A DNA stretch of 64,000 nt from the NCBI RefSeq assembly GCF_014651955.1, contig NZ_BMXW01000013.1:484-64483 (forward strand). Direction: 5' to 3'. Source of the DNA: Shewanella fodinae. Lineage in GTDB: Bacteria; Pseudomonadota; Gammaproteobacteria; Enterobacterales; Shewanellaceae. Position numbers and translations under genes: made by a program. A model generated the notes under the pieces. The model ran no database searches and had not been told where the DNA came from. It saw nothing but the letters and a program-made list of their open reading frames with translations. Positions within the stretch are counted from its first letter, which is position 1. Each line of letters begins with the position of its first letter. Shown here one piece after another: positions 53,660 to 64,000 of this stretch.

Positions 53660-54635
53660 GATGTTGTCTCAACTGTTGGCTGAACTGATATACCGCCATG
53701 GCATACAGCGGACTGCGATTATAACGGGTGATCACGTAAAAATTTTTCAATCCCAACCAGTATTCATTGGCCTCTGCTTGTTGCAACTCAATGAGCATTG
53801 CCGGTTGCGAGATATCCAAATCCATTGATTGTGCCAAGGCAACATTGGGTGCCAGAATATCGGCGGCAGTTTGTGTCAGTTTATCCTGTGGTTGCCAGAT
53901 ATGTGCTGTAGGCTTGCCTGTTACCTTTAATGGTAACGCTACTGCACGCCCTGCTTGCCAGCCGTGCTGATGGAAGTAGTTGGCCACGCTACCAATAGCA
54001 TCATCGGCACTACCAACCAGATCGCGTTTTCCATCGTTATCAAAATCTACCGCATAGGCTAGGTAGCTGGACGGAATAAACTGCCCAAAGCCCATCGCCC
54101 CCGCATAGGAACTGTTAAGATGGTTGCCATCCAGTTTTTCTTGCCGCAGCAACACCATCAGTTTGCCAAGTTCGCGACGGAAGAAATCCGCACGGGGCGG
54201 ATAATAAAATCCCAGTGTATAAAGCGCGTCTATCACCGGATAGTTGCCAAGAAACTGCCCATAAAAGGTTTCTATGCCAATAATGGCAACGATGATCTCG
54301 GGGTCAACCTGATACTGCTTGGCAGCGCGGCTAATGGCTGCTTGATGCTGTTGCCAGAAATCTAACCCAGCCTGTAATCGTTTGTCCGTCAGAAACAGTG
54401 GATAATACTGGTACCAAGGCTTGGCCTCCCATGGCGTGGCTATTGCGTCTAGTACCTGCTGATTTTTGTGGGCACTTGCCAGAAACTGTTTCACTTCTTG
54501 GGCAGTAAATCCCTGTTGCTGCTGTTGTTCAATAAATTGTTGTTGCAGTTGCTCATAAGAGGGCGCGGAAGCGGCGGTAGCAACGGGGGCTATTGCCATC
54601 AGTAGCAGCGCGAGCAACTGTTTTGATCTCGGCAT
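53646..54635 (-). CDS. mltB: Membrane-bound-type lytic murein transglycosylase B
   Basis: A 329-residue lytic transglycosylase (family 3) that cuts glycan strands with 1,6-anhydro ends. Signal peptide (about 1-21, ending ATA-AS) without a lipobox cysteine, so probably soluble in the periplasm, unlike E. coli MltB. The catalytic glutamate is in GIETFYGQFLG; GAMGFGQFIPSSY and DFDNDGKRDL also match. It is 13 bp after mrdB and overlaps rlpA. Confidence 0.96.
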   Translation of the reverse strand: MPRSKQLLALLLMAIAPVATAASAPSYEQLQQQFIEQQQQQGFTAQEVKQFLASAHKNQQVLDAIATPWEAKPWYQYYPLFLTDKRLQAGLDFWQQHQAAISRAAKQYQVDPEIIVAIIGIETFYGQFLGNYPVIDALYTLGFYYPPRADFFRRELGKLMVLLRQEKLDGNHLNSSYAGAMGFGQFIPSSYLAYAVDFDNDGKRDLVGSADDAIGSVANYFHQHGWQAGRAVALPLKVTGKPTAHIWQPQDKLTQTAADILAPNVALAQSMDLDISQPAMLIELQQAEANEYWLGLKNFYVITRYNRSPLYAMAVYQFSQQLRQHHATH

Positions 54636-54648
54636 GAAGTCGGTGTTC

Positions 54649-55749
54649 CTATCTGTCGATAAAGCGTCGGTGAGTATGAATGCTCATTAGAATGCCAAAA
54701 CCCGCCAGCAATGTCAGCATAGAGGTGCCGCCATAACTGATTAAAGGTAAAGGAACCCCAACCACTGGCAGGATACCGGACACCATGCCGATATTGACGA
54801 ACACATAAACGAAGAAGGTGAGGGTGATAGAACCTGCCAACAAACGTGCAAAACTGGTTTGGGCGCGTGACGCAATCACCAGTCCACGACCAATCACATA
54901 TAGATATAGCGCTAGCAGAAATAGACTACCGATGAGACCAAACTCTTCACCGATGACAGCAAAGATAAAATCGGTATGTCGCTCAGGCAGAAATTCCAGC
55001 TGTGATTGGGTGCCGTCTAGCCAACCTTTCCCCCAGAGCCCGCCAGAGCCAATAGCAATCTTCGACTGGATAATATGATAGCCCGTGCCGAGTGGGTCAG
55101 CTTCTGGATTAAGCAATGTCAGCACGCGGTTACGCTGATAGTCGTGCATCAAAAAAAACCACAACACTGGCAGAAATGCCAGTACCCCGGCAACAACGCC
55201 GCCAACTATGGCCCAACTCATGCCTGACAAAAACAGCACAAACACCCCAGAAGCAGCTACCAGAATGGAGGTGCCCAGATCCGGTTGTTTGGCAATCAAC
55301 AAGGTGGGTACTGCCAGTAACACCGCGGCTCCTGCTAGATAGCGTTTTTTGGGGGGCAGCGGAAATTTACTGATGTACCAGGCCATGGTGATAGGAAATG
55401 CTAGTTTCATTAATTCTGATGGTTGAAACTCCATGAACCCCAGATTTAGCCAACGCTGGGCACCTTTGTTAATTTCACCAAAAAAGTGGACCGCTACTAG
55501 AAACACTACGCCGGAGAGATAGATAGGCAGGGCCCAACGGCGATAGACCTCTGGGTTGATCTGTGCCAACACAAACATCAAGCCGAGCGAAAGTACCATG
55601 CGCACCATCTGGCGTTCCAGCATACCCGGGTCTTCACCGCTAGCAGAATAGATTACGAACAGGCCAAAGCACATCAGCGCCAGCAAGCCAAGCAATAGCG
55701 GCAAATCCAGATGTAGCCGCTGCCAGAAATTAGGTTCATGGCTGTGCAT
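54649..55749 (-). CDS. mrdB: Peptidoglycan glycosyltransferase RodA (MrdB)
   Basis: A 366-residue SEDS-family polymerase that, with PBP2, builds peptidoglycan along the cell side. About ten membrane helices; conserved segments include [36 protein letters not shown] and the C-terminal [11 protein letters not shown]. It overlaps the mrdA stop by 14 bp, matching the PBP2-RodA complex. Confidence 0.97.
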   Translation of the reverse strand: MHSHEPNFWQRLHLDLPLLLGLLALMCFGLFVIYSASGEDPGMLERQMVRMVLSLGLMFVLAQINPEVYRRWALPIYLSGVVFLVAVHFFGEINKGAQRWLNLGFMEFQPSELMKLAFPITMAWYISKFPLPPKKRYLAGAAVLLAVPTLLIAKQPDLGTSILVAASGVFVLFLSGMSWAIVGGVVAGVLAFLPVLWFFLMHDYQRNRVLTLLNPEADPLGTGYHIIQSKIAIGSGGLWGKGWLDGTQSQLEFLPERHTDFIFAVIGEEFGLIGSLFLLALYLYVIGRGLVIASRAQTSFARLLAGSITLTFFVYVFVNIGMVSGILPVVGVPLPLISYGGTSMLTLLAGFGILMSIHTHRRFIDR

Positions 55750-57601
55750 GCGTTAACTCCCATTTATCTCGCAACAGATATTCATCCATCATTGCCCTCG
55801 CTACTGGGCCGGCATTCTGACCACCCCAACCAGCGTTTTCAAGAATTACCGTCAGGACGATTTTTGGATTTTCAAAAGGCGCATAGGCCACAATCAAGGC
55901 ATTATCTCGTAAGTGTTCATCAATGGTATCCGCATCATATTTGGCGTCTTCCGCCACACTGAATACCTGCCCCGTACCGGTTTTCATGGCCGCGCTATAG
56001 CTGGCATCGCTGAAGCGGCTTTTAAGGGCTGTTTGGCGCATGGCGTCGGCAATCACTTCCCAATGATGGGGGTTCTTCAGCTCCAGTGGCGCGTGTTCCT
56101 CCACGGGGGAATCGATCATTGAAGTACTGTCTTTGATGGATTTCAGCAGGTGTGGCGGCAAGCGCCGACCTTTGTTCGCCAGAATTGTAACTGCCGTTGC
56201 CAGTTGTAATGGTGTGGTAGTCCAGTAACCCTGACCAATCCCGACGGAAATGGTATCACCGATATACCACGGCTGGTTATAGCGCAATCGCTTCCAGTCG
56301 CGAGATGGCATATTGCCGGGCGATTCTTCATAGATATCGACCCCGGTGTTTTCTCCAAAACCGAACTGATCCATAAAGCTGGAAATCCTATCGACACCAC
56401 TCTTGTAGGCTAAATCGTAAAAATAGGTGTCACAGGAGTTAATAATGGCGCCATAGACATCAACCCAGCCATGACCCCAACGTTTCCAGTCGCGGTATTT
56501 ACGTTCTACCCCAGGGATCTGCCAAAAACCGGGATCCCATACCCGGGTTTTTTCGTTGACAATGCCATCTTCCAACCCCATCAACGCCAGAAATGGTTTA
56601 ACGGTTGAAGCGGGGGCATATTGCCCTTGGGTGGCCCGATTAATTAATGGTCGTGAACGGGAGTTCAGCAGGTCGCTGTAGGCTTTGGCACTGATGCCGT
56701 GGACAAACTGGTTAGGATCGTAGCTGGGGCTGGAGGCCATTGCCAAGATCCCGCCATCGCGTGGATCGATAGCCACAATGGAACCCCGTCGTCCGGCGAG
56801 CAGCTCCATCGCTTTTTGCTGTAAGGCCAGGTCTATAGTGAGGTAGATATCCTGACCGGGTTCCGGAGCCTCGACTTTCAAGGTACGGATGTGGCGACCT
56901 AAGTTGTTGACTTCCTCTTCCAGATGACCGGGTTTCCCATGCAGCAAGCTTTCATAGAATTTTTCGACACCTTGTTTGCCAATGTCGTTGGTTGCGGCAT
57001 AATCCGGCCAGTCTCCAGAAAGTTCTAATGCTTTTTGGTCGCGGTTGTTGATGCGACCGACATAACCCAGCACATGGGTCAGCAGTTCACCATACGGATA
57101 GTAACGGTTTAGCCCGGCCTCTATCGACACGCCGTCAAAACGGTACTGGTTAACACTAAAAGCGGCTAACTCCTGTTCAGTTAAATGGCTTTTCAGTGTT
57201 AACGGTTTAAAGCGGCGATGAAATTTCAGCGCTTCGGTAAAATTTTGCCGTTCGTCATCTGACAGTGGAATGACTTTATTCAGTTCATTCAGCATGGTGC
57301 CCATGTCTTTGACTTTTTCCGGGATCACTTCCAAAGAGTAAAACGGCTGGTTTTCTGCCAGTAATTTTCCGTTGCGATCGTAGATTAAGCCGCGACTGGG
57401 GGGCAGTGGCACTACCCGGATACGGTTATCGTTGGAGCGAGTGGCGTAGTCTTTGTAAGAGGTGATCTGCAGATGATAAAGATTCCCTACTAGGGTCAGC
57501 AGCAAAATCACCACACAGATGAAAGTGAACATTGCACGGCGCCTGAATAAGGCGGCCTCGGCGGCATGATCGTGCATGGTAATTCGCTTTCGTTGCTGCA
57601 C
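55736..57601 (-). CDS. mrdA: Penicillin-binding protein 2 (elongation transpeptidase)
   Basis: A 621-residue class B PBP that cross-links peptidoglycan in the elongasome. One N-terminal membrane helix (about 24-47), a pedestal domain, and a C-terminal transpeptidase with STVK (in APASTVKPF), SCD (NSCDTYF) and KTG (in MKTGTGQVF). Start taken at GTG 57601, which follows GGAG at good spacing; ATG at 57577 is the alternative. It partners RodA encoded next. Confidence 0.97.
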   Translation of the reverse strand: MQQRKRITMHDHAAEAALFRRRAMFTFICVVILLLTLVGNLYHLQITSYKDYATRSNDNRIRVVPLPPSRGLIYDRNGKLLAENQPFYSLEVIPEKVKDMGTMLNELNKVIPLSDDERQNFTEALKFHRRFKPLTLKSHLTEQELAAFSVNQYRFDGVSIEAGLNRYYPYGELLTHVLGYVGRINNRDQKALELSGDWPDYAATNDIGKQGVEKFYESLLHGKPGHLEEEVNNLGRHIRTLKVEAPEPGQDIYLTIDLALQQKAMELLAGRRGSIVAIDPRDGGILAMASSPSYDPNQFVHGISAKAYSDLLNSRSRPLINRATQGQYAPASTVKPFLALMGLEDGIVNEKTRVWDPGFWQIPGVERKYRDWKRWGHGWVDVYGAIINSCDTYFYDLAYKSGVDRISSFMDQFGFGENTGVDIYEESPGNMPSRDWKRLRYNQPWYIGDTISVGIGQGYWTTTPLQLATAVTILANKGRRLPPHLLKSIKDSTSMIDSPVEEHAPLELKNPHHWEVIADAMRQTALKSRFSDASYSAAMKTGTGQVFSVAEDAKYDADTIDEHLRDNALIVAYAPFENPKIVLTVILENAGWGGQNAGPVARAMMDEYLLRDKWELTHAQP

Positions 57602-57621
57602 TCGCGGATCTCCGACGGCGG

Positions 57622-58092
57622 TTATTCCCGATGATAGGGATGGTTGTTATTAATGCTCCAGGCGCGGTACAGGCTTTCTGCCACCACTACCCGCACCAGC
57701 GGGTGTGGTAAGGTCAGTGCCGACAGACACCAGCTTTGTGTTGCCGCCTGCTTGCATGCTGGTGCCAATCCTTCAGGACCGCCTACCAACAGGCTGACAT
57801 CACGGCCATCAAGTTGCCATTTCGCTAGGTTGTCGGCCAGTTCAGGTGTGGTCCAGTTCTTTCCCGGCAGATCCAGCGAAACAATGTGATTCCCTTTGGC
57901 TACGGCTGCCAGCATCGCTTCGCCTTCTTTTTGCAGAATGCGGGCAATGTCGGCATTTTTACCCCGTTTCCCAGCCGGGATCTCCAGCAACTCCAATGCC
58001 ATATCCCGGGGGAAGCGGCGCTGGTATTCAGCAAACCCTTTACTGACCCAGTCGGGCATTTTGGTGCCGACAGCAATGAGTTGTAACTTCAT
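57622..58092 (-). CDS. rlmH: 23S rRNA pseudouridine-1915 N3-methyltransferase RlmH
   Basis: A 156-residue SPOUT methyltransferase that methylates pseudouridine 1915 of 23S rRNA on assembled 70S ribosomes. The knotted SAM region shows [17 protein letters not shown] and [26 protein letters not shown] (read in parts), ending NNHPYHRE as in E. coli. It follows rsfS after 5 bp. Confidence 0.98.
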   Translation of the reverse strand: MKLQLIAVGTKMPDWVSKGFAEYQRRFPRDMALELLEIPAGKRGKNADIARILQKEGEAMLAAVAKGNHIVSLDLPGKNWTTPELADNLAKWQLDGRDVSLLVGGPEGLAPACKQAATQSWCLSALTLPHPLVRVVVAESLYRAWSINNNHPYHRE

Positions 58093-58097
58093 CCGCG

Positions 58098-58421
58098 CTA
58101 CACTTCAGTCCAGAGTTTTTCCAGTTGATAATGTTCGCGAGCCTGTTCCAGCATAACGTGCAGTATCACATCGCCTAAATCGACCAATACCCACTCGCTG
58201 CCATCGCGGCCTTCAACCCCTAATGGCAGCATGCCAGCCTGTTTGGCTTCACTGATCACATGCTGGGCAATCGCGCTGATATGGGTATTGGAGGTACCAG
58301 TACATATCACCATATAATCGGTAATATTGGATTTTTGCTGTACATCAAGCACCACAATATCTTTGGCTTTGATGTCTTCGACTTTATCAATAACGAATTG
58401 TTTCAACTCCGCACTCTGCAA
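58098..58421 (-). CDS. rsfS: Ribosomal silencing factor RsfS
   Basis: A protein of about 107 residues that binds uL14 and blocks subunit joining when nutrients are scarce. The family core is clear: [56 protein letters not shown] start at 58421 follows AGGA at good spacing and gives the usual MQSAELKQF beginning. ATG at 58436 and 58454 are longer in-frame options. Confidence 0.95.
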   Translation of the reverse strand: MQSAELKQFVIDKVEDIKAKDIVVLDVQQKSNITDYMVICTGTSNTHISAIAQHVISEAKQAGMLPLGVEGRDGSEWVLVDLGDVILHVMLEQAREHYQLEKLWTEV

Positions 58422-58493
58422 GCTGTTATTCCTCATGGGGTGATAGATGTTCAAACGCCGTAGTATATACCTAAACCGTTGGCAGAATCAGCC

Positions 58494-59150
58494 TCAGTTG
58501 CGGTAAAGCTGTTGCGCTAAGATGTAATCCAGTACTTCGGTGGGAACGGCTTCCCGACATAATTGCCAGTTCTCTGTGGCAACGGCCTTACGCAACGCCG
58601 TTGAGGAGTAGGGTTGCGGTGCAACATCCACCATGATGATGTCACCACTGTTGTGGCCGAGCCCAAGATGTAGCTGCGCCAAATGCTGCGCGGGACTGAT
58701 GTGTCGCTGCTGCCATTCGCTGTAGAGCGGATTGTCAGTTTGCAGTTGCCAGCCATCGCGGTAACAGACTACCAGATGGCATAAGTTGAACAGCTCTTGC
58801 CAGCGCTGCCAACTGGTTAACGACACCAGCGAATCTGTGCCCATGATGAAATAAAACATGTCGTTAGGGTGTTGTTGTCGCAGGTGTTGCAGTGTCGTAA
58901 CACTGTAGGACAAGGTGGCGCGTTCCAATTCAACAGCGTTAATGGAAAACTGTGGAAAAGGCCGCATTGCTAATTGCAGCATTTTAAGGCGTTGGGCGGC
59001 GCTAGCGCTGGCCTGCTGTTTGTGCGGCGGAATATTGTTCGGCATCAGCCACAGCTGATCGAGCTGGAGCTGCTGCAATACTTCAGCCGCTGGCCGCAGG
59101 TGACCATAATGCACTGGATCGAATGTACCGCCCAAAATCCCTATTCGCAT
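58494..59150 (-). CDS. nadD: Nicotinate-nucleotide adenylyltransferase NadD
   Basis: A 218-residue nucleotidyltransferase that makes deamido-NAD from nicotinate mononucleotide and ATP. GGTFDPVHYGHLR at the start holds the HxGH-type motif, MPNNIPPHK follows, and the C-terminal YSSTALRKAVA is the ISSTxxR motif. It shares one base with the holA stop (TGATG). The pairing with rsfS, rlmH and holA is conserved. Confidence 0.97.
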   Translation of the reverse strand: MRIGILGGTFDPVHYGHLRPAAEVLQQLQLDQLWLMPNNIPPHKQQASASAAQRLKMLQLAMRPFPQFSINAVELERATLSYSVTTLQHLRQQHPNDMFYFIMGTDSLVSLTSWQRWQELFNLCHLVVCYRDGWQLQTDNPLYSEWQQRHISPAQHLAQLHLGLGHNSGDIIMVDVAPQPYSSTALRKAVATENWQLCREAVPTEVLDYILAQQLYRN

Positions 59151-60181
59151 CAGTTTAACTCGAATTGCTGTAACTGTCGGTGAGCCTCAGCATCAAACAT
59201 CAGACACAGGTGGCTGATGCCGATCCAATCCTCACGCCCTTGTTGCTTAAGTGCCAGTTCCAGTTGGGAGCTGACGCTAAGCATACGTTCTATTGCTTCC
59301 AGTGATAGGCGTTTCAACGCCTGTTGGTATAAAGGTTTGCGTTTATCCCAGATCCGGTATTGCCCAAACAGCTGATTGAGGTTGTGTCCGACATTAAGCG
59401 CGGACTGTAGCTGCCATAACTGTGTTAGCTCTTTCTGTAGTGCCCAGTGGACGATCGGCAGTGCGGTATCCTCTGCTTTTAACTGTACCAGCATGTGCTG
59501 CGCTTTATCCTGCTGATTTGCCAGCAAGGCATCGGTGAGCTGAAAGACACTGAATCGCGATTGATCTTCAAAATAGTGAGCCAATTCAGCGGCATTCACC
59601 GGACGTTGGTTGGCCAACAACTGCAATAACTGCAGTGCCTGATCCGCCGCCAACAAGTTGCCTTCATAAAGGCTAGCAAGCATCGCCTTGGCATCGGGCT
59701 GTAACTGCAACTGGTAATGTTGGATTTGGCTATCTAACCAGCGCAAAAATTGTGGCCCTTCTGGCGTGGTGCATGGAACGAAAATGCCTTTACTATCTAG
59801 TAACTTAAACCACTTGCTGTGTTGTTGCTCCTGTGCCAGTTTGGGGCCGGTGAGCAGCAATACCGTATCGGGATTAGGCTGTTCCAGCAGCGCTTGCAAC
59901 ATGGCGCTGCCATCGCTTCCTGGCTTGGCCTGGGACAACTGCAATTCGATAACCCGGTGGCTGGCAAACAGACTCATGGCATGCCATTCGTTATACAGAT
60001 CCTGCCAGTTAAAGTTTGTTTCCTGTTCTAATTGCACTCGCTCAGCAAAACCCTGAGCGCGGGCGGCTGCTAGTAATTGAGATTTGGTGGTATCCAGCAG
60101 CCACGGGTCATCGCCAAACAGCAGATAACAGGGCTTGAGCACTGTCAGCTGCCGGGCAAGCTGATCTGGATACACCCGCAT
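59150..60181 (-). CDS. holA: DNA polymerase III delta subunit HolA
   Basis: A 343-residue clamp-loader delta subunit that opens the sliding clamp. The N-terminal MRVYPDQLARQL, the YLLFGDDPWLLD segment and the ECF-like helical C-terminus match E. coli HolA in length and pattern. Stop overlaps nadD by one base; start overlaps the lptE stop by one base. Confidence 0.96.
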   Translation of the reverse strand: MRVYPDQLARQLTVLKPCYLLFGDDPWLLDTTKSQLLAAARAQGFAERVQLEQETNFNWQDLYNEWHAMSLFASHRVIELQLSQAKPGSDGSAMLQALLEQPNPDTVLLLTGPKLAQEQQHSKWFKLLDSKGIFVPCTTPEGPQFLRWLDSQIQHYQLQLQPDAKAMLASLYEGNLLAADQALQLLQLLANQRPVNAAELAHYFEDQSRFSVFQLTDALLANQQDKAQHMLVQLKAEDTALPIVHWALQKELTQLWQLQSALNVGHNLNQLFGQYRIWDKRKPLYQQALKRLSLEAIERMLSVSSQLELALKQQGREDWIGISHLCLMFDAEAHRQLQQFELN

Positions 60182-60690
60182 TATTTCACCTCGGTGGCAG
60201 CCAGTGTCTGGATAATATAATCAGCGGCCTGAACGCGCATTTCTTTCACCAGCAGATCCATTTCACGGCTTTTGGCGAGTGCGGTACGTGGGTCATCTAG
60301 GTAGTCGCGGCGCACCTCGGCAGTAAAGCTCTGCGCTTCTTTATCGGGCATGGCGATGCTGAAAAACACTCGGTAGATCAGTTCATACTCTGCCACGTTA
60401 CCTGTGGGGTAGATAGACAGTGTGGAACGCTCCAGTGAATCCTTCATCAAGGTCAGCCGTGGCAACTTGGCACTGACTGGTTTGACGCTGATATTGTGCA
60501 GCCGCAGACGATCCTGCACCAGACGGCTCAATTCGCTGTACTGGTCTGGGGTTATCAAACTGAGAGTTCTCAGTTGTGGCGGAATAGAGTAGCTGCCTTG
60601 CAGATGAAACCCGCAACCGGCACTGGTGAGCATCACCAGTGCCAGTGCCGAGAACATCAGTCGCCGCATATACTTGGTAAGTGTCAGCAT
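60181..60690 (-). CDS. lptE: LPS-assembly lipoprotein LptE
   Basis: A 169-residue outer-membrane lipoprotein that plugs the LptD barrel during LPS insertion. Signal peptide with lipobox LTSAGC, then GFHLQGSYSIPPQLRTLSL as in other LptE (RlpB) proteins. Start at 60690 follows AGGAC; an internal ATG (60669) is possible. It is 27 bp after leuS, with holA next. Confidence 0.95.
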   Translation of the reverse strand: MLTLTKYMRRLMFSALALVMLTSAGCGFHLQGSYSIPPQLRTLSLITPDQYSELSRLVQDRLRLHNISVKPVSAKLPRLTLMKDSLERSTLSIYPTGNVAEYELIYRVFFSIAMPDKEAQSFTAEVRRDYLDDPRTALAKSREMDLLVKEMRVQAADYIIQTLAATEVK

Positions 60691-60717
60691 GAATGTCCTG
60701 TGCCTGAATGACTTATG

Positions 60718-63297
60718 TTAGTTAGCTACGATGTTTAACAGTTTACCCGGCACATAGATCACCTTGCGCACTGTTTTCCCTTCAGTGTGTTTCTGTACCT
60801 GTTCATCAGCCAACGCCAGCGCTTCAACTTGCGACTGTTCGGCATCGGCCGCAACGGTGATTTTCGCCCGCAGTTTACCGTTAACCTGCACTACTACCAG
60901 CTTACTGTCTTCCACCAGCGCTTCGTTATCAACTTCTGGCCAAGCAGCCGTTTCGATATCATCGGCATGACCCAGTGCTTGCCACAAACTGAAACTCAGA
61001 TGTGGGGTGATGGGGTACAGCAACCGCACCATAGCAGACAGCGCTTCATCCATCAGTGCGCGGTCCTGAGCTGTGTCCTGTGGGGCTTTCTGCAGATTGT
61101 TCATCAACTCCATCACCGCGGCGACGGCGGTGTTGAACATCTGTCGCCGACCGATATCATCGGTCACCTTGGCGATAGTCTTATGCAGTTCGCGGCGCAA
61201 TGCTTTTTGATCGGCACTCAGGCTGCTAATATCAAGCGTAGTCACCGCTCCGGCGTTGATATGATCGGATGCCAGTTTCCACAACCGTTTGATAAAACGA
61301 TGCGCACCTTCAACACCAGATTCCTGCCATTCCAGGGTCATTTCTGGTGGTGCGGCAAACATCATAAACAAGCGCACGGTATCAGCACCGTATTTTTCCA
61401 CCATCAGTTGCGGGTCGATGCCATTGTTTTTTGACTTGGACATCTTGCTCATACCGGTATACACCAGTTCATGGCCTTCTTTGTCTACCGCTTTGCTGAT
61501 ACGACCTTTGTCGTCACGTTCCAGCACTTCTGCATCCAGCGGCGAAACCCAAATACGAGCACCTTTGTCATCGGTGTAGTAGAAGGCATCAGCCAGTACC
61601 ATGCCTTGGGTCAGCAGTCGTTTAGCGGGCTCATTGCTGCTAACCAGTCCGGCATCCCGCAGCAACTTGTGGAAGAAGCGGAAATACAGCAAGTGCATAC
61701 AGGCGTGTTCAATGCCGCCGATGTACTGATCTACTGGCAACCAGTAATTGGCTTTATCCGTGTCCAGCATCTGGTTGGCTTTTGGTGAGCAATAGCGGGC
61801 GTAATACCAGCTGGATTCCATAAAGGTATCAAAGGTATCGGTTTCTCGCAGTGCATCCTGGCCGTTCACTGTGGTTTTCGCCCAAGCTTTATCGGCTTTA
61901 ATTGGGCTTTGTACACCATCCATCACCACTTCTTCCGGCAAAATGACCGGCAATTGATCGGCGGGAGTTGGGATCACGCTGCCATCTGGCATGGTAACCA
62001 TAGGAATGGGAGTGCCCCAGTAGCGCTGCCGGCTAACACCCCAGTCACGCAACCGGAAATTGACTTGGCGTTTGCCTTTGCCTTCGCTTACCAGTTTATC
62101 AGCGATAGCGTTGAAGGCCGCTTCAGAGGTTAAACCGTCAAATTCTCCCGAATTAAACAGGATGCCTTTATCGGTAAATGCGGCTTGGCTCAGATCGGGC
62201 TCACTATCGACAGCTTTGATCACGGCTTTGATGGGTAAACCATATTTAGTGGCAAACTCGTAATCACGTTGATCATGTCCGGGAACCGACATTACTGCAC
62301 CCGTACCATAGTTCATCAGCACAAAGTTTGCGGCCCATACCGGCACTTTATCTCCGGTCAGCGGATGGATGGCATATAGGCCGGTTGCGACACCTTTTTT
62401 CTCCATCGTGGCTAAATCGGCTTCGGAAGCGGTACTTTGTTTACATTCTTCAATAAATGTCGCCAGTGCTGGATTGTTAGCCGCCGCCTTCAGTGCCAGT
62501 GGATGACCGGCAGCGATAGCCACATAAGTGACCCCCATCACGGTATCGGGACGGGTGGTATAAATATCAAAGCTGTCGTTACTGTCCGCAACCTGAAAGG
62601 TCATTTCCAACCCTTCCGAGCGGCCAATCCAGTTACGCTGCATCGCTTTTACCTGTTCCGGCCAGCCGTCCAGGTTATCGATTTCGTTCAGCAACTCTTC
62701 GGCATAAGCGGTGATTTTGATGAACCACTGTGGGATCTCTTTCTGCTCGACTTTGGTATCGCAGCGCCAGCAGCAACCGTCTACCACCTGTTCATTGGCC
62801 AGTACGGTCTGATCGTTCGGACACCAGTTGACTGAGGAGGTCTTTTTGTAGACTAAACCCTTGTCATATAACTTGGTGAAAAACCATTGCTCCCAGCGAT
62901 AGTATTCTGGTGTGCAGGTGGCGATTTCACGGCTCCAGTCGTAGCCAAATCCCAGCATTTTAAGCTGGTTCTTCATGTAGTTAATATTGGCGTAAGTCCA
63001 AGGTGCTGGTGCCGATTTATTCTTGATGGCGGCATTTTCGGCCGGTAGACCGAAGGCGTCCCATCCGATGGGCTGTAGGACGTTTTTACCTTGCAGACGC
63101 TGGAAACGAGAGACAACATCACCTATGGTGTAGTTGCGCACATGACCCATGTGCAAGCGACCGGAAGGGTAGGGAAACATAGAGAGACAGTAAAATTTCT
63201 CTTTGCTGTTATCTTCGGTGACTTCAAAAGTTTTGTTGTCTGCCCAGTGCTGTTGAACCCGGGCCTCAATTTCTGAGGGATTGTATTGCTCTTGCAT
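60718..63297 (-). CDS. leuS: Leucyl-tRNA synthetase
   Basis: An 859-residue class I synthetase. HIGH motif PSGRLHMGH, the zinc-1 module CPNDQTVL.. CCWRC, the CP1 editing domain with TTRPDT, and KMSKS near residue 620 are clear. The C-terminal [13 protein letters not shown] matches E. coli LeuS. Start is chosen at 63297 ([12 protein letters not shown]), the conserved family start; an ATG five codons earlier (63312) is possible. First gene of the leuS-lptE-holA run. Confidence 0.99.
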   Translation of the reverse strand: MQEQYNPSEIEARVQQHWADNKTFEVTEDNSKEKFYCLSMFPYPSGRLHMGHVRNYTIGDVVSRFQRLQGKNVLQPIGWDAFGLPAENAAIKNKSAPAPWTYANINYMKNQLKMLGFGYDWSREIATCTPEYYRWEQWFFTKLYDKGLVYKKTSSVNWCPNDQTVLANEQVVDGCCWRCDTKVEQKEIPQWFIKITAYAEELLNEIDNLDGWPEQVKAMQRNWIGRSEGLEMTFQVADSNDSFDIYTTRPDTVMGVTYVAIAAGHPLALKAAANNPALATFIEECKQSTASEADLATMEKKGVATGLYAIHPLTGDKVPVWAANFVLMNYGTGAVMSVPGHDQRDYEFATKYGLPIKAVIKAVDSEPDLSQAAFTDKGILFNSGEFDGLTSEAAFNAIADKLVSEGKGKRQVNFRLRDWGVSRQRYWGTPIPMVTMPDGSVIPTPADQLPVILPEEVVMDGVQSPIKADKAWAKTTVNGQDALRETDTFDTFMESSWYYARYCSPKANQMLDTDKANYWLPVDQYIGGIEHACMHLLYFRFFHKLLRDAGLVSSNEPAKRLLTQGMVLADAFYYTDDKGARIWVSPLDAEVLERDDKGRISKAVDKEGHELVYTGMSKMSKSKNNGIDPQLMVEKYGADTVRLFMMFAAPPEMTLEWQESGVEGAHRFIKRLWKLASDHINAGAVTTLDISSLSADQKALRRELHKTIAKVTDDIGRRQMFNTAVAAVMELMNNLQKAPQDTAQDRALMDEALSAMVRLLYPITPHLSFSLWQALGHADDIETAAWPEVDNEALVEDSKLVVVQVNGKLRAKITVAADAEQSQVEALALADEQVQKHTEGKTVRKVIYVPGKLLNIVAN

Positions 63298-63420
63298 CAG
63301 GTTTTTCGGCATTGCCGCCCATAAATTTGAGAGATACGCGCTATACGGCGCATTTTAAATCCGCATAGAATAAACCAGAAGTGAGTCATTCACCAAGACT
63401 CGTCTTAAAGGAGTAGCGCC

Positions 63421-63921
63421 ATGAGTGATAAAAGTAAGGAATTGCTGGAGCTGTATCGGGATTTGTTTCAGAAAGTGAAGGAAATCTATCAGCAGGATAA
63501 CACTCTCACCGTCAAAAGCCTGCTCAGTACCATTAAAAAAGGTAAGGAATATTTGGCGTTAAAGCGCCATGCCGATGAAGAACAGTTGCAGTTGGTAGAG
63601 GAGTTTCTGCAGCGGGACATCGCCAGTTTTATCGCTGCTCAGACCGAAGATGATCTGAGTTACAGCCCAACGGCGATCACTTTGGAAAATACGCTTTGGC
63701 ACTGGTTGGGCGAGATCAGTGACCGCAGCCAAGTGGAATGGCATGAGTTAGCTCGGCAATTCAGTCAAAAAGGCGTGTATCACAGTGGTGATATCGTGAC
63801 GCAAGGTACTCTGACTTGCACCAATTGCGGCTACAAAATGGACATTGAATTTACGGATGTGATCCCTGATTGTCCTGAGTGTGACCATTCAGAGTTTACC
63901 CGTGAACCACTGATGCCCTGA
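63421..63921 (+). CDS. ybeL: Zinc-ribbon protein YbeL (DUF1451)
   Basis: A 166-residue protein. Residues 1-120 form a charged helical region; the C-terminus has a zinc ribbon with CTNCGYKM and CPECDHSEF. This is the YbeL/DUF1451 pattern, and YbeL lies next to leuS in E. coli too. It is divergent from leuS with an AAAGGAG ribosome site. Function is unknown. Confidence 0.93.
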   Translation: MSDKSKELLELYRDLFQKVKEIYQQDNTLTVKSLLSTIKKGKEYLALKRHADEEQLQLVEEFLQRDIASFIAAQTEDDLSYSPTAITLENTLWHWLGEISDRSQVEWHELARQFSQKGVYHSGDIVTQGTLTCTNCGYKMDIEFTDVIPDCPECDHSEFTREPLMP

Positions 63922-63940
63922 GTGCATCAGCGCCTATAAA

Positions 63941-63967
63941 ACAAACGCAGCCTAGGGCTGCGTTTGT
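63941..63967 (+). terminator. Terminator after ybeL
   Basis: ACAAACGCAGCC / GGCTGCGTTTGT, a perfect 12-bp inverted repeat with a 3-nt loop. Confidence 0.85.
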
Positions 63968-64000
63968 TGGCAGAAATTAACTCTGTTGTTTTTTCAATTT

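Noticed and set aside
60787-61434. A 215-codon plus-strand frame inside leuS
   Set aside because: Complementary shadow of leuS; no ribosome site or known domain.
1-64000. CRISPR arrays, insertion sequences, prophage or integrase genes
   Set aside because: No regularly spaced repeats, no transposase or integrase motifs were seen among the reading frames.

Overview
The window reads as a chromosome segment of a marine gammaproteobacterium, most likely Shewanella or a close relative in the Alteromonadales. The basis is gene content and protein resemblance: a LeuS very close to the E. coli enzyme, DUF3634 and DUF2960-like small proteins, a YbgA-MerR-photolyase operon, and a leuS-to-dacA envelope cluster. 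No species can be named from sequence alone. I see no rRNA, insertion sequence, prophage or CRISPR array. There is one tRNA (Trp).

Layout: 1-2.6 kb holds tRNA-Trp, a small membrane protein with a topoisomerase-type zinc finger, dps, and holD-rimI. 2.6-4.6 kb is the lipoylation set ybeD-lipB-lipA (minus strand). 4.7-13.6 kb is a mixed block: a long M24 aminopeptidase P, a degenerate ROK protein, a membrane FKBP isomerase, DUF1294, DUF418 and DUF2127 membrane proteins, an S10 carboxypeptidase-like protease, and a DUF368 (PopT-like) carrier. 14.1-18.5 kb is a LysR regulator followed by an aae-like efflux operon. 18.8-22.1 kb is YbgA-MerR-photolyase. 22.2-27.3 kb holds DUF3634, gabD, a soluble PAS-PAS chemoreceptor and pepD. 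27.3-28.25 kb is a long gene-free stretch with a probable structured RNA, then an NCS2 purine permease and proBA. 32-38 kb holds ybaK, an EamA transporter, dnaKJ and a Tat-exported aminotransferase. 38.4-42 kb is a TonB receptor with a small His/Cys-rich partner, then a lipoprotein. 42-50 kb holds pepA, lptFG, several small membrane or unknown proteins, a GNAT, an M32 carboxypeptidase and a YqiJ-like protein. 50-63.3 kb, all minus strand, is a DEAD-box helicase and the leuS-lptE-holA-nadD-rsfS-rlmH-mrdA-mrdB-mltB-rlpA-dacA run. ybeL closes the window.

Functional themes: cell-wall elongation and remodelling (mrdA, mrdB, mltB, rlpA, dacA), LPS transport (lptE, lptF, lptG), lipoate attachment, proline synthesis, peptide degradation (pepA, pepD, M24, M32, S10), and stress protection (dps, dnaKJ, photolyase). 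dacA and ybeD-lipB-lipA are normally neighbours but lie about 47 kb apart here.

Most of the window is ordinary core genome. The best candidates for something undescribed are the multi-hairpin RNA or leader at about 27.72-28.06 kb, the YbgA-MerR-photolyase operon with its strong upstream inverted repeat, the TonB receptor paired with a His/Cys-rich miniprotein, and the Tat-exported PLP aminotransferase.
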